Shown here piece by piece: positions 5,447 to 12,642 of a DNA stretch of 15,747 bases. The stretch's first letter is position 1. The number at the start of each line of letters is the position of its first letter. Origin of the DNA: ZC4RG17 sp035304485 (GTDB lineage: Bacteria > Actinomycetota > Acidimicrobiia > Spongiisociales > ZC4RG35); contig DATGPZ010000284.1 in the NCBI GenBank assembly GCA_035304485.1, forward strand, positions 1-15,747, read 5' to 3'. The translations under genes were made by a program, and so were the position numbers. The notes beneath the pieces are model-generated. The model saw only the letters and a program-made list of their open reading frames with translations, did no database searches and was not told where the DNA came from.

Positions 5447-6148
5447 TCAAAATGGAGTGTCGGGGTTGAGCAGCTTCCAGGTGCCTTCGGAAATCACCTC
5501 AACGTCGCCGTCGACCACCTTGATGGCGGTGTCGTCGTCGATCGCATACGCTGGCACCGGCAGATTGGATGCCCACTCTTCCATCTCGGCCAGAGGAGTA
5601 GGTGTCATGTCGGTGCGGTTGAGGTGCGGGTACAACGTAACGTCGACGAGCCCTAGCGCCTTCTCGGTATTCACCGCGATCTCGCTGCCGTCGGGCACGT
5701 GCTTGACGTTGAACTCCGCGTCGCAGTTGTAGGGAGTCACAACGATGCTCCCGGCACTCACCCCCAGGTAGACCAGGTTGTTCAGGGACGCGAACAGGTC
5801 GGCCAGACCAGACTTACGCATCCAGTAGTGCAAGAACGACACATGGCCACCCCATACGATCAGGGCGTCGGCCTCGCGAACCGTCGGCACCCAGCTCTCT
5901 TCCCGGATGCTCGGCAACACGCTGAGTTCTAACACCCCCAGCGAATTCCACCCCAGGTCAGCTGCCGGAGGATTCGAAGCTTCTCCCCTGATCGCATCGT
6001 GCGCCATATACGGACTGCCGGGAAAGGGATATATCGCAGTGGGAATGAACAGGGCGTTCGACTCCGAGATCTGCTTGCCCAAGAGATCAACGAGGGCCTC
6101 GGAGATGCTCCGGTTTCGTACGCCGCCAGACGTGAGAAGGTACTTCAT
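5447..6148 (-). CDS. pepE: Peptidase E-like S51 family serine peptidase
   Basis: S51 peptidases fold like class I glutamine amidotransferases and use a Ser nucleophile; peptidase E cleaves dipeptides with N-terminal Asp. The 233-residue product matches the family length. It shows MKYLLTSGG at the start, an ALFIPTA strand, the WGGHVSFLHYWMR loop that normally shapes the oxyanion site, Ser131 in the nucleophile elbow YLGVSAGS, and His175 in LYPHLNRTD as the likely base. The C-terminal YAIDDDTAIKVVDGDVEVISEG is typical of this actinobacterial branch. I chose ATG 6148 because it has a GAAGAAGGG ribosome site upstream; an in-frame start at 6226 would add non-homologous residues. Base composition looks somewhat lower in GC than the flanks. 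With the integrase remnant beside it, the gene may be cargo of the lost element. Substrate specificity is not certain. Confidence 0.88.
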   Translation of the reverse strand: MKYLLTSGGVRNRSISEALVDLLGKQISESNALFIPTAIYPFPGSPYMAHDAIRGEASNPPAADLGWNSLGVLELSVLPSIREESWVPTVREADALIVWGGHVSFLHYWMRKSGLADLFASLNNLVYLGVSAGSIVVTPYNCDAEFNVKHVPDGSEIAVNTEKALGLVDVTLYPHLNRTDMTPTPLAEMEEWASNLPVPAYAIDDDTAIKVVDGDVEVISEGTWKLLNPDTPF

Positions 6149-6239
6149 GACACCCTTCTTCCAAGAACACAGAATCCTGGCACTAGACGCAGCCATCATG
6201 TCATGAGTCATCCGCTCAGCCAACAATCACGCACAGGCG

Positions 6240-6282
6240 AACAGGTAAACGACCGCCTGCTCGCAGGCGGTCTTCACTTGTT
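6240..6282 (-). terminator. Long imperfect hairpin downstream of the coiled-coil membrane gene
   Basis: GACCGCCTGC (6251-6260) and GCAGGCGGTC (6263-6272) pair perfectly. The flanking AACAGGTAAA and TTCACTTGTT extend the stem imperfectly. On the minus strand the core is followed by a T-containing stretch (GTTTACCTGTT). It probably ends transcription of the 6332-7105 gene before pepE, and may act in both directions. Confidence 0.55.
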
Positions 6283-6285
6283 CTA

Positions 6286-6323
6286 GCGCGCTTTGGGGAC
6301 CGCATAGGGTCCGCTGAGCGCGC
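6286..6323 (-). terminator. Second hairpin directly after the coiled-coil membrane gene
   Basis: GCGCGC (6286-6291) can pair with GCGCGC (6318-6323), and GGACC (6297-6301) with GGTCC (6308-6312), with an internal loop between. It starts 9 bp after the stop codon of the minus-strand gene. Together with the next hairpin it gives two structured elements in 85 bp. Confidence 0.4.
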
Positions 6324-6331
6324 CAAAACGA

Positions 6332-7105
6332 TCAACCGGACAGGCGGTTCGACATCTGCCAGCCGGTCGCGCCGAGGGCGAGACCCGTCAAGGCCATCAC
6401 CACCAGAGCGATCCGGGCTACCGGCATCAGCGACGTGACTCTGTCGCCCAGGTCGCTCAGCCGGTCGAGGTCTCCCAAGGCGGTTTGGTAGTCGTCGAGC
6501 GTCGCCCGGGCGTCGTCGAGGTTCTGGGCGATGGCGTCGATCCTTCCGGTCAGCAACTCGGCGTCGGCCCCAGTGGTGCGGATCTCGTCGGCGAGCGCCT
6601 CCAACTTCTCGCCCTGACCTCGGATGCTCTCTGGAAGACCTTCGAGCTGGGTCTCGACGTCCCGAAGGGCGTCATCGAGAGGTACCTGCGGCCGGTAATC
6701 GACGCCGAGGACGCTCAGAGTTCGCATCGTCTCGTCGATCACGGCAGCCGTGTCGACCAGGGCGGGTAACGCATCCTGGAGAGCCGCCAGCGTTGCCGGG
6801 ATCCGGTCGGTCGACAACGCCGCCACCTCGGCCATGACGGCGGCGGCGTCCCCACTCGATGTGCCCACCCGGCCGACGACATCTGCGAGCGTCGTCAACG
6901 ATCCCTGGACTTCTTCGAGGGTCGCATCCACGCTGGTGATCAGGTCGCTGGAGGGGTCGCCGATCTGCCGCAAGTCGGGTGCGACTGCGGCGGTGGCTTC
7001 GACCACATCGAGTGTCACCCAACCGCCGAGACCGCCGGCGAGGGCCGCCACGGTCACGACGACCGCGCCGAGGCGTACGAGAGCAGGGGTGGAGAGGTTT
7101 TTCAT
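6332..7105 (-). CDS. Hypothetical two-TM membrane protein with long helical/coiled-coil middle
   Basis: I do not recognise a named family. The 257 residues start with a short basic segment and a hydrophobic helix (about 12-32, LGAVVVTVAALAGGLGGW). Residues 40-225 are predicted by eye to be almost wholly helical, rich in Ala, Leu, Asp and Glu with heptad-like spacing (for example LEEVQGSLTTLADVV and LDDYQTALGDLDRLSDL) and without Cys. A second hydrophobic helix (about 232-249) and a short polar tail (QMSNRLSG) end the protein. It probably sits in the membrane with the helical part outside the cytoplasm. It is divergent from an ABC exporter whose permease also has a large helical extracytoplasmic insert, so a shared promoter region and joint role are possible but unproven. 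No strong ribosome site precedes ATG 7105. Confidence 0.8.
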   Translation of the reverse strand: MKNLSTPALVRLGAVVVTVAALAGGLGGWVTLDVVEATAAVAPDLRQIGDPSSDLITSVDATLEEVQGSLTTLADVVGRVGTSSGDAAAVMAEVAALSTDRIPATLAALQDALPALVDTAAVIDETMRTLSVLGVDYRPQVPLDDALRDVETQLEGLPESIRGQGEKLEALADEIRTTGADAELLTGRIDAIAQNLDDARATLDDYQTALGDLDRLSDLGDRVTSLMPVARIALVVMALTGLALGATGWQMSNRLSG

Positions 7106-7222
7106 AGAGCGGATCGCCGTCGACAGCTACCCACCGTAGAGGAACGGGAAACGCAGCGGTTTGGAGACCACCAGGGCGGGTAGTGGTCGTTTTCGATACC
7201 GGGCTGAAGAAAGGTTGGGTCG

Positions 7223-8170
7223 GTGCCGGAGGCAATCAGGGCCGCCGACGTCACGAAGGTGTATACGTCGAGCGGCGAAGGGGTCTGGAACGTCGATCTC
7301 TCCCTGCCTGAAGGGAGAGTCGTCGGTTTGATCGGGCCGAGTGGAAGCGGGAAGACGACGTTGGTTCGGTTGCTCACAGGGCTCCTCGAACCCGATTCGG
7401 GGCGCATCGAGGTGCTGGGCAAGGACCCGGCCCGGTTCGAAGGTGCCACTCGGTCACGCATCGGCTACTTGCCGCAGCGGTCAGCGCTATATCCGGCATT
7501 GTCGGTGCGCGAGAATCTCGAGTTCGCGGCCGCCCTCCACGGCATGCGCGGGCGAAAGCGCCGGGAGGCGTGTGATCGGGTACTCGCCTTCGTCGAGCTG
7601 GAGAAGGCGCAGGGCCAGAAGGTGAGCGAGATCTCGGGCGGGATGCGACGACGGGTGGGGTTGGCGACCGCTCTGGTCCATTCGCCCGAGTTGATGTTCT
7701 TGGACGAACCGACGGCCGGCCTGGACCCGATCCTGCGCCGGACCATCTGGGAGCACCTCCTTGAGCTCCGCACTCGGGACCGGACCCTCGTGGTGACCAC
7801 TCAGATAGTGGGTGAGGCCGCATATTGCGATTACATCGCGGTCCTCTCCGAAGGGCGGGTCGCCGAGTGGGGGGAACCGGAAGAGCTCCGCAGAAGAGCC
7901 TTCGGTGGGGAGTTGGTCGACGTCCTCTTTGCCCAGCGACCGGCCTGGTCGACGATCGAGGAGATCGCCGACTCCATCGGCGCCACGGAGACACGAAATA
8001 CTGGCCCCAGAAAAGTCAGATTCACGGTCCCCGACGCCGGATCGGCCATTCCGCTTGCGACCGCTGCCGCCGAGAAGGCGGGTGCCGAGCTGGAGGAAGT
8101 CGAGCGGATCGTCCCTGAGTTCGACGACGTGTTCGTCCGGATCGTCGACAACCACCGAGCGCTGGTGTGA
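7223..8170 (+). CDS. ABC exporter ATP-binding protein (ABC-2 type)
   Basis: The 315-residue nucleotide-binding subunit powers the membrane protein encoded next. Walker A is GPSGSGKTT (38-46), Q-loop Gln85 (YLPQR), signature EISGGMRRR (137-144), Walker B LMFLDEP (157-163) and D-loop AGLDP. The H-loop position, normally His, reads TTQIVGEAAYCD with Gln194. The family resembles drug/daunorubicin-resistance-type ATPases. A C-terminal segment (about 215-315) follows the core and contains a small mixed alpha/beta region, as in several ABC-2 ATPases. GTG 7223 has AAGAAAGG upstream at good spacing. The stop lies 10 bp before the permease ATG, so the two form an operon. The exported substrate cannot be told. 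Confidence 0.93.
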   Translation: MPEAIRAADVTKVYTSSGEGVWNVDLSLPEGRVVGLIGPSGSGKTTLVRLLTGLLEPDSGRIEVLGKDPARFEGATRSRIGYLPQRSALYPALSVRENLEFAAALHGMRGRKRREACDRVLAFVELEKAQGQKVSEISGGMRRRVGLATALVHSPELMFLDEPTAGLDPILRRTIWEHLLELRTRDRTLVVTTQIVGEAAYCDYIAVLSEGRVAEWGEPEELRRRAFGGELVDVLFAQRPAWSTIEEIADSIGATETRNTGPRKVRFTVPDAGSAIPLATAAAEKAGAELEEVERIVPEFDDVFVRIVDNHRALV

Positions 8171-8180
8171 GGGCAGCCGG

Positions 8181-9668
8181 ATGAGATCACTCACGACCAT
8201 CTTCGCGTTCGCCGGAAAAGAGATCCGCCAGGTGCTGCGCCAGCCGCGATTGATGGTGGCTCTCATCGTCGGGCCGTTCATCATCCTCGGCCTGTTCGCT
8301 GCCGGGTTCCAGGCGAACCCACCCCCGCTGCGATCAGTCCTGGTGCTTCCGGAGGATTCGGGCCTGGAGGAACGCATCCCTCAGATCAGCGAGGCCCTCG
8401 ACGGCGACATGGAAGTGATCGGGGTCGAACACGACGTGGACCTGGCACGTGAGCGGCTCGACAGCCGGGAGGTCGACCTGGTCGTCATAGCTCCCGAGGA
8501 CGCAGTCGAGATCGTGCGATCCAACGAGCACGCCCCGATCGTCGTGCTCCACGATCGGCTCGATCCGTTCGATCGTGCCTTCATCACCGTCGCTGCCCAG
8601 TCGGCCGTCGACGAACTCAACCGGGTGGTGCTCTCGGAGGTGACCGAAGTCGCTCAGAGCGAAGCCGGAGAATACGAGGAAGCACTTCCCGCCGCCCGTT
8701 CCAGCATGGGCCGAATGGCCGAGGCTCTGCGTCGGGGGGACGAGACCGAAGCCCGAGCAGCTCAAAGCGATGCCATCGACTCGCTGCAATCGGCCGAGGA
8801 GGGTCTCGGCTCGTCCTCCGACCTGCTGGCGAGTCTCGAGCGGTCGGTCGGCAGCGGTTCGCAAGAACCCGTCGGCGGTCGGGTGGGGGAGACTCGGAGC
8901 GAGGTCGAATCACTCGACACCGCGGATCCGGCTGCCGCCGACAGAGCCGAAGAGATCGAGGCCGACTTGGCCGAACTGGAGCAGACCTTGAGTGAGTTCC
9001 GCTCGATATCGCCCGAGGTGTTGGTCCAGCCCTTCGTTGCCGAGACCGAACTCGTCCGTGGCCAAACCGTTCCGCTCACCACCTACTACTCGCCCGGGGT
9101 GGTTGCGGTGTTGCTCCAACACGTCGTATTGACCTTCGCCGCTCTCAGTGTGGTGGGCGAACGCCAGACCGGATCCACTGAGCTGTTCCGGGTCGGGCCG
9201 GTCCGGGTAGGAGAGTTCCTGGCCGGGAAATTCCTCGGCTACGCCTTCCTGGGTTCGGTCATCGCCGCCGGCCTGATGGCCGTCGTGATCTTCGTCTTCG
9301 GCACCCCGATGTTCGGGTCGCCCTGGTGGGCCATCGCGGTCTTGGCGCTGACGATGTCGGCTTCGCTCGGTCTCGGATTCGTCATCGCGGCGGCCGCCAA
9401 CTCCGACGCCCAGGCGGTGCAGTTCTCGATGATGGCCCTGCTCTTCACGATCTTCTTCAGCGGAATGGTCGTATCGCTGAGCCGACTCGCTGACGGCGTC
9501 CGTCAGGTGGCCTACCTGGCCCCGGCAACGGCAGGTACCGCCGCCCTCCAAGACGTGATGCTCCTGGGAGCACCTCCGGCCCCGATCCACATCGGGATCC
9601 TGGTCATCTACACGCTGGTCGCTTTCGTGTTGGCCTACGTGTGGCTCAATCGGCGCCGGGTGGCCTGA
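8181..9668 (+). CDS. ABC-2 type exporter permease with large helical extracytoplasmic domain
   Basis: ATG 8181 has GAGGG 7 nt upstream and begins MRSLTTIFAFAGKEIRQVLRQPR, the classic cytoplasmic start of ABC-2 permeases; an in-frame start at 7812 would lie inside the ATPase gene. The 495 residues comprise a first membrane helix (about 24-43), a large outside domain (about 45-300), and a C-terminal bundle of about five hydrophobic segments from 305 to 488. The outside domain starts with an alpha/beta part (SVLVLPEDSGLEERI to VDLVVIAPEDAVEIV, as in the YhgE/Pip-like and ABC2_membrane_3 class). It then has an acidic, Ala/Glu/Ser-rich stretch of about 120 residues (160-275) with coiled-coil character. 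The motif GERQTGSTELFRVGPVRVGEFLAGK matches the coupling-helix region of this class. It forms the membrane pore with the upstream ATPase; the substrate is unknown. It ends 1 bp before the convergent lipoprotein gene. Confidence 0.92.
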   Translation: MRSLTTIFAFAGKEIRQVLRQPRLMVALIVGPFIILGLFAAGFQANPPPLRSVLVLPEDSGLEERIPQISEALDGDMEVIGVEHDVDLARERLDSREVDLVVIAPEDAVEIVRSNEHAPIVVLHDRLDPFDRAFITVAAQSAVDELNRVVLSEVTEVAQSEAGEYEEALPAARSSMGRMAEALRRGDETEARAAQSDAIDSLQSAEEGLGSSSDLLASLERSVGSGSQEPVGGRVGETRSEVESLDTADPAAADRAEEIEADLAELEQTLSEFRSISPEVLVQPFVAETELVRGQTVPLTTYYSPGVVAVLLQHVVLTFAALSVVGERQTGSTELFRVGPVRVGEFLAGKFLGYAFLGSVIAAGLMAVVIFVFGTPMFGSPWWAIAVLALTMSASLGLGFVIAAAANSDAQAVQFSMMALLFTIFFSGMVVSLSRLADGVRQVAYLAPATAGTAALQDVMLLGAPPAPIHIGILVIYTLVAFVLAYVWLNRRRVA

Positions 9669-9669
9669 G

Positions 9670-10101
9670 TCACGACTGGGGAACCCAGGTCACGTCGACC
9701 CGTAGCGAAGTCGGCCCGTTCGCCTCGTGACGTTCCGCTTCTACCCGCCAGTTGCTCACGCCTTCGGCCGGCAACCGGGGCAGATGACGGCTGCAGAGAC
9801 GGCCCGTGGCATCGACGTGGCAGTTCTGGAAAGAGCCCAGGATCTGGAATCGGATCCCGTTGGAGGTGATGATGAAGACCTCGATGTCGTCGTCCTGCGA
9901 GAGAGGCAGCGCGATCTCGATGTCCATGGCGTGCCTCGTCGGATCGAAGGCGAGCAGTTCGCCGGACGCATGCGTGGCGTCGGCGGGGAACGACACTTCC
10001 GTGGCGGAGCTCCTGTTGATGAAGGGGACGCCAGCCAGCGACCCTGAACAGGCGGTTGCCAGGGTCAACCAGGCCAGTAGGACCGCCGTGGAGCGCACCA
10101 T
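9670..10101 (-). CDS. Small putative lipoprotein, function unknown
   Basis: The 143-residue protein has a signal sequence (MVRSTAVLLAWLTLATAC) with a candidate lipobox ending at Cys18; Ala rather than Leu at -3 makes it slightly atypical. The mature part begins SGSLAG and appears to be mostly beta (ELLAFDPTRHAMDIEIALPL, DDIEVFIITSNGIRFQILG, SNWRVEAERHEA, SLRVDVTWVPQS). It contains two Cys (in SFQNCHVD and GRLCSRH) that could form a disulfide. I do not recognise a family. It is 43 bp downstream of the acyl-CoA dehydrogenase gene on the same strand and may be co-transcribed, and its stop is 1 bp from that of the convergent exporter permease. GTG 10098, one codon later, is an alternative start with better spacing from GAGG. 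Confidence 0.72.
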   Translation of the reverse strand: MVRSTAVLLAWLTLATACSGSLAGVPFINRSSATEVSFPADATHASGELLAFDPTRHAMDIEIALPLSQDDDIEVFIITSNGIRFQILGSFQNCHVDATGRLCSRHLPRLPAEGVSNWRVEAERHEANGPTSLRVDVTWVPQS

Positions 10102-10144
10102 CCCTCATCCGAGATTACCGGGTCGGCGGCGGCCGCGCCGGGCT

Positions 10145-11002
10145 TCAGCCGGTGTAGTCGTAGAAGCCCCTACCCGATTTCCGGCCCAACATGCCTGCCT
10201 CCACCATGCGCGTCAGTAGCGGTGGGGAGGCGTAGAGAGGCTCCTTGTACTCGTCGAACAACACATCCGCCACCAACTTCATGGTGTCGAGCCCGATGAA
10301 GTCACACAGCTCCAGCGGTCCCATCGGATGGTTGGCTCCCAGACGCATTCCGGCGTCGATGTCCTCGGCGGAGGCGTGCCCGGCTTCGTACATGCGGATC
10401 GCCCCGAGCAGGTAAGGGACGAGGAGCATGTTCACTACGAACCCGCCCCGGTCCTTGGCCCGGATGACGGTCTTGCCCAAGCGGTCGGTGGCGAAGGCCT
10501 CGACGGAACCTTCGACCGAGGGATCCGACAGGGGGGTCACCACGAGCTCGACCAGGCCCATCACGGGAACGGGGTTGAAGAAATGGAGGCCGACGACGCG
10601 TTCGGGCCGGTCGGTGGCAGCTGCCAAACGGGTGATCGGGATCGAGGACGTGTTCGATGCGAGGATGGTCTCGGGGGGAGTGACCTGATCGAGGGTGCCG
10701 AAGATGTCGCGCTTCAGCGCTTCGCTCTCTGTCACCGCCTCGATGACCAGATGCCGGTCGGCCTGGTCGGCGAAGTCGGTCGAGAACGCAAGGCGCTGCA
10801 ACGTGGCGTCCTTGGCGGACTCTTCGAGTTTGCCACGATCCACCTGTCGGGCCAGGCTGCGCTCGATCCGCTCCCGAGACTTCTCACACAATTCCGGAGA
10901 CACCTCGTGCACCACGACGTCGCATCCGGCAGCGGCTGCGACTTCGGCGATCCCCGCTCCCATCTGACCGCCGCCGACTACTCCGATCTTTTCGATGTCC
11001 AC
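10145..11002 (-). CDS. hbd: 3-hydroxybutyryl-CoA / 3-hydroxyacyl-CoA dehydrogenase
   Basis: The enzyme interconverts 3-hydroxyacyl-CoA and 3-oxoacyl-CoA with NAD(P), in short-chain fatty acid or butyrate/PHB metabolism. From GTG 11002 it has 285 residues, the normal length of the stand-alone enzyme. The Rossmann motif GVVGGGQMGAG is at 7-17. The catalytic residues match the family: Ser119 (ASNTSS), His140 (GLHFFNPVPVM), Glu152 (GLVELV, 12 residues after the His as expected) and Asn191 (GGFVVNMLL). The C-terminal domain has GANHPMGPLELCDFIGLD, ending GRKSGRGFYDYTG. I chose GTG 11002 because AGGAGG lies 5 nt upstream; an upstream in-frame ATG (11131) would add 43 unrelated residues. It is divergent from osmC. 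The symbol is generic: fadB2, mmgB and paaH are equivalent names for relatives. Confidence 0.94.
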   Translation of the reverse strand: MDIEKIGVVGGGQMGAGIAEVAAAAGCDVVVHEVSPELCEKSRERIERSLARQVDRGKLEESAKDATLQRLAFSTDFADQADRHLVIEAVTESEALKRDIFGTLDQVTPPETILASNTSSIPITRLAAATDRPERVVGLHFFNPVPVMGLVELVVTPLSDPSVEGSVEAFATDRLGKTVIRAKDRGGFVVNMLLVPYLLGAIRMYEAGHASAEDIDAGMRLGANHPMGPLELCDFIGLDTMKLVADVLFDEYKEPLYASPPLLTRMVEAGMLGRKSGRGFYDYTG

Positions 11003-11151
11003 ACCTTCCTCCTCGATTCGCCGAAGGACCGACCGATCGTCCGTTTCCAGGGGGCAGAGATTCCCACAGCGGCGGGCCGGCTGCCAAGGCCGTCCGGATA
11101 CCCGCTCTGCGTCCACTACCTTGCAGGGCAATCGCGACGAAAGGAAAGCGA

Positions 11152-11583
11152 ATGGCTCTCGAGAGCACAGGTCGGGCTCATTGGGAAGGCGATCTGTTCA
11201 GTGGATCGGGCACCGCCACCCTCGATACGGGTGCGGCAGGTCCACTGGAGATCAACTGGAAGGCCCGAGCCGAGGAGCACGGTGGCGTCACCAGCCCCGA
11301 GGAGCTGATCGCAGCCGCCCACGCCTCGTGCTTCTGCATGGCACTCTCGAACGTCCTCGCCAAGGCGGGGAATCCACCGACGAGTCTCGACGCAGAAGCC
11401 ACCGCGACCTTCGTCCCGGGCACCGGGATCACGGGAATCCATCTCAAGCTGACCGGCAACGTCCCCGGAATGAGTGAGGAAGACTTCCAGGAGGCGGCCG
11501 AGAACGCCAAGGAGAACTGCCCCGTGTCCCAGGCGCTGAAGGGCAACGTTCCCATCACGCTCGAGGCTTCGCTGAGCAGCTGA
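11152..11583 (+). CDS. osmC: OsmC family organic hydroperoxide/peroxiredoxin protein
   Basis: OsmC/Ohr proteins reduce organic hydroperoxides with a reactive Cys pair in the cytoplasm. The 143-residue product has the length of E. coli OsmC. The peroxidatic Cys60 is in PEELIAAAHASCFCMALS and the resolving Cys123 in ENCPVSQAL; an extra Cys62 sits two residues after the first. Near the N-terminus, HWEGDLFSGSGTATLDTG matches the OsmC first strands. ATG 11152 has AAAGGAAA upstream. It stands alone with a clear terminator after the stop, and is divergent from the acyl-CoA dehydrogenase gene across 149 bp in which I see no recognisable operator. OsmC rather than Ohr is chosen for the ITLEASLSS-type end and the short N-terminus, without certainty. 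Confidence 0.94.
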   Translation: MALESTGRAHWEGDLFSGSGTATLDTGAAGPLEINWKARAEEHGGVTSPEELIAAAHASCFCMALSNVLAKAGNPPTSLDAEATATFVPGTGITGIHLKLTGNVPGMSEEDFQEAAENAKENCPVSQALKGNVPITLEASLSS

Positions 11584-11597
11584 AAGCAACGTCCGGA

Positions 11598-11633
11598 GGG
11601 GTGGGCCACCAGATGGCCCGCCCCTTCTCTTGC
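11598..11633 (+). terminator. Rho-independent terminator of osmC (possibly bidirectional)
   Basis: GGGGTGGGCCA (11598-11608) and TGGCCCGCCCC (11614-11624) form an 11-bp stem with one G-T pair and a 5-nt loop, followed by TTCTCTT. It lies between the convergent osmC and oppF genes, whose stops are only 51 bp apart, so it may serve both. Confidence 0.85.
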
Positions 11634-11634
11634 G

Positions 11635-12642
11635 TCAAGAGCGAGTGACCGCCTCGGCCCTGGGTCCCGCACGCAGGTGGCAAGCCGCCAGGTGATCGGG
11701 CGACCCAGGCACTTCCATCACCGCTGGGTCTTCCACATCACACAGACCCGCCCGGGCGATGGGACAGCGAGGATGAAATCGACAGCCGGGTGGGGGATCG
11801 AGCGGTGAGGGTATCTCGCCTTCCAACCGGATCCGGTTGCGGGGTCGGTCGGGATCGGGGATGGGTATCGCCGAGAGGAGAGCCTCGGTGTAGGGATGAG
11901 CCGGGGACCGATAGAGCGTGTCCCTGTCCGTCACCTCCACCACCCGGCCGAGGTACATGACGGCCACCCGGTCGGAGATGTGCTCCACGACGGCCAGATT
12001 GTGGGCGATGAAGAGGAGCGTGAGGTGGAGCTCCGACTGGATGTCGCGGAGGAGGTTCAGCACCTGAGCCTGAACCGAGACGTCCAAGGCAGAGACCGGC
12101 TCGTCGGCGACCACCAGCTTGGGGCGGAGGATCAACGCCCGGGCGATCCCGATCCTCTGACGCTGTCCACCCGAGAACTCGTGGGGGTACCGGTCGGCGT
12201 GGCGGGGTCGGAGGCCGACCAGCTCCAGCATCTCGTGGACTCGGGCGCGTCGCTCTTCGCGGTCGCCGATGCCGTGGATTCGGAGCCCTTCCGAGATCGA
12301 GTTACCGACCGGAGTGCGGGGATCCAGCGAGCTGTAGGGGTCCTGGAAGATGATCTGGACGTCCTGGTGGAACCGTTTCAGGTCCTTGCCCGAGAGGTGG
12401 GTGACGTCCCTGCCTTCGAACTCGATGGTCCCCGAAGTCGGTTCGAGCAACCGGCAGATGAGACGTCCCAGAGTGGTCTTGCCACACCCCGATTCCCCGA
12501 CCAGACCGAGCGTCTCCCCGCGGGCGATGTCGAGGTCGACGCCGGCGACGGCGTCGACATTGGCGACGGTACGCCGGAAGATCCCGCCCTTGACCGGGAA
12601 CTGTTTGCGGAGGTCCCGGATTCGCAGGAGGGCGTCGCTCAC
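11635..12642 (-). CDS. oppF: Oligopeptide/dipeptide ABC importer, ATP-binding protein (OppF/DppF)
   Basis: This is the second of the two ATPases of a peptide importer. The 335 residues contain Walker A GESGCGKTT (49-57), Q-loop Gln100 (IIFQDPYSSLDPR), signature HEFSGGQRQRIGIARAL (155-170), Walker B LVVADEP (Asp180-Glu181), SALDVSVQAQVLNLL, and switch His214 (FIAHNLAVVEHISD). The C-terminal oligopeptide-transporter extension follows (HPYTEALLSAIPIPDP, GCRFHPRCPIARAGLC, AACHL) with four Cys, a cluster that binds an Fe-S centre in some relatives. GTG 12642 is chosen because it overlaps the oppD stop as GTGA; a longer in-frame start at 12774 would lie inside oppD. Opp versus Dpp naming is arbitrary as the peptide size is unknown. 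Confidence 0.95.
   Translation of the reverse strand: MSDALLRIRDLRKQFPVKGGIFRRTVANVDAVAGVDLDIARGETLGLVGESGCGKTTLGRLICRLLEPTSGTIEFEGRDVTHLSGKDLKRFHQDVQIIFQDPYSSLDPRTPVGNSISEGLRIHGIGDREERRARVHEMLELVGLRPRHADRYPHEFSGGQRQRIGIARALILRPKLVVADEPVSALDVSVQAQVLNLLRDIQSELHLTLLFIAHNLAVVEHISDRVAVMYLGRVVEVTDRDTLYRSPAHPYTEALLSAIPIPDPDRPRNRIRLEGEIPSPLDPPPGCRFHPRCPIARAGLCDVEDPAVMEVPGSPDHLAACHLRAGPRAEAVTRS

Noticed and set aside
5965..5990. GGATTCGAAGCTTCTCC, which looks like a tRNA T-arm
   Set aside because: No acceptor, D or anticodon arms around it, and it lies inside the peptidase E coding sequence; not accepted as an attR or tRNA.
10328..11308. Plus-strand open frame across the hydroxyacyl-CoA dehydrogenase and into osmC
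   Set aside because: It is antisense to a clear enzyme gene and runs through the osmC start; no recognisable protein features.
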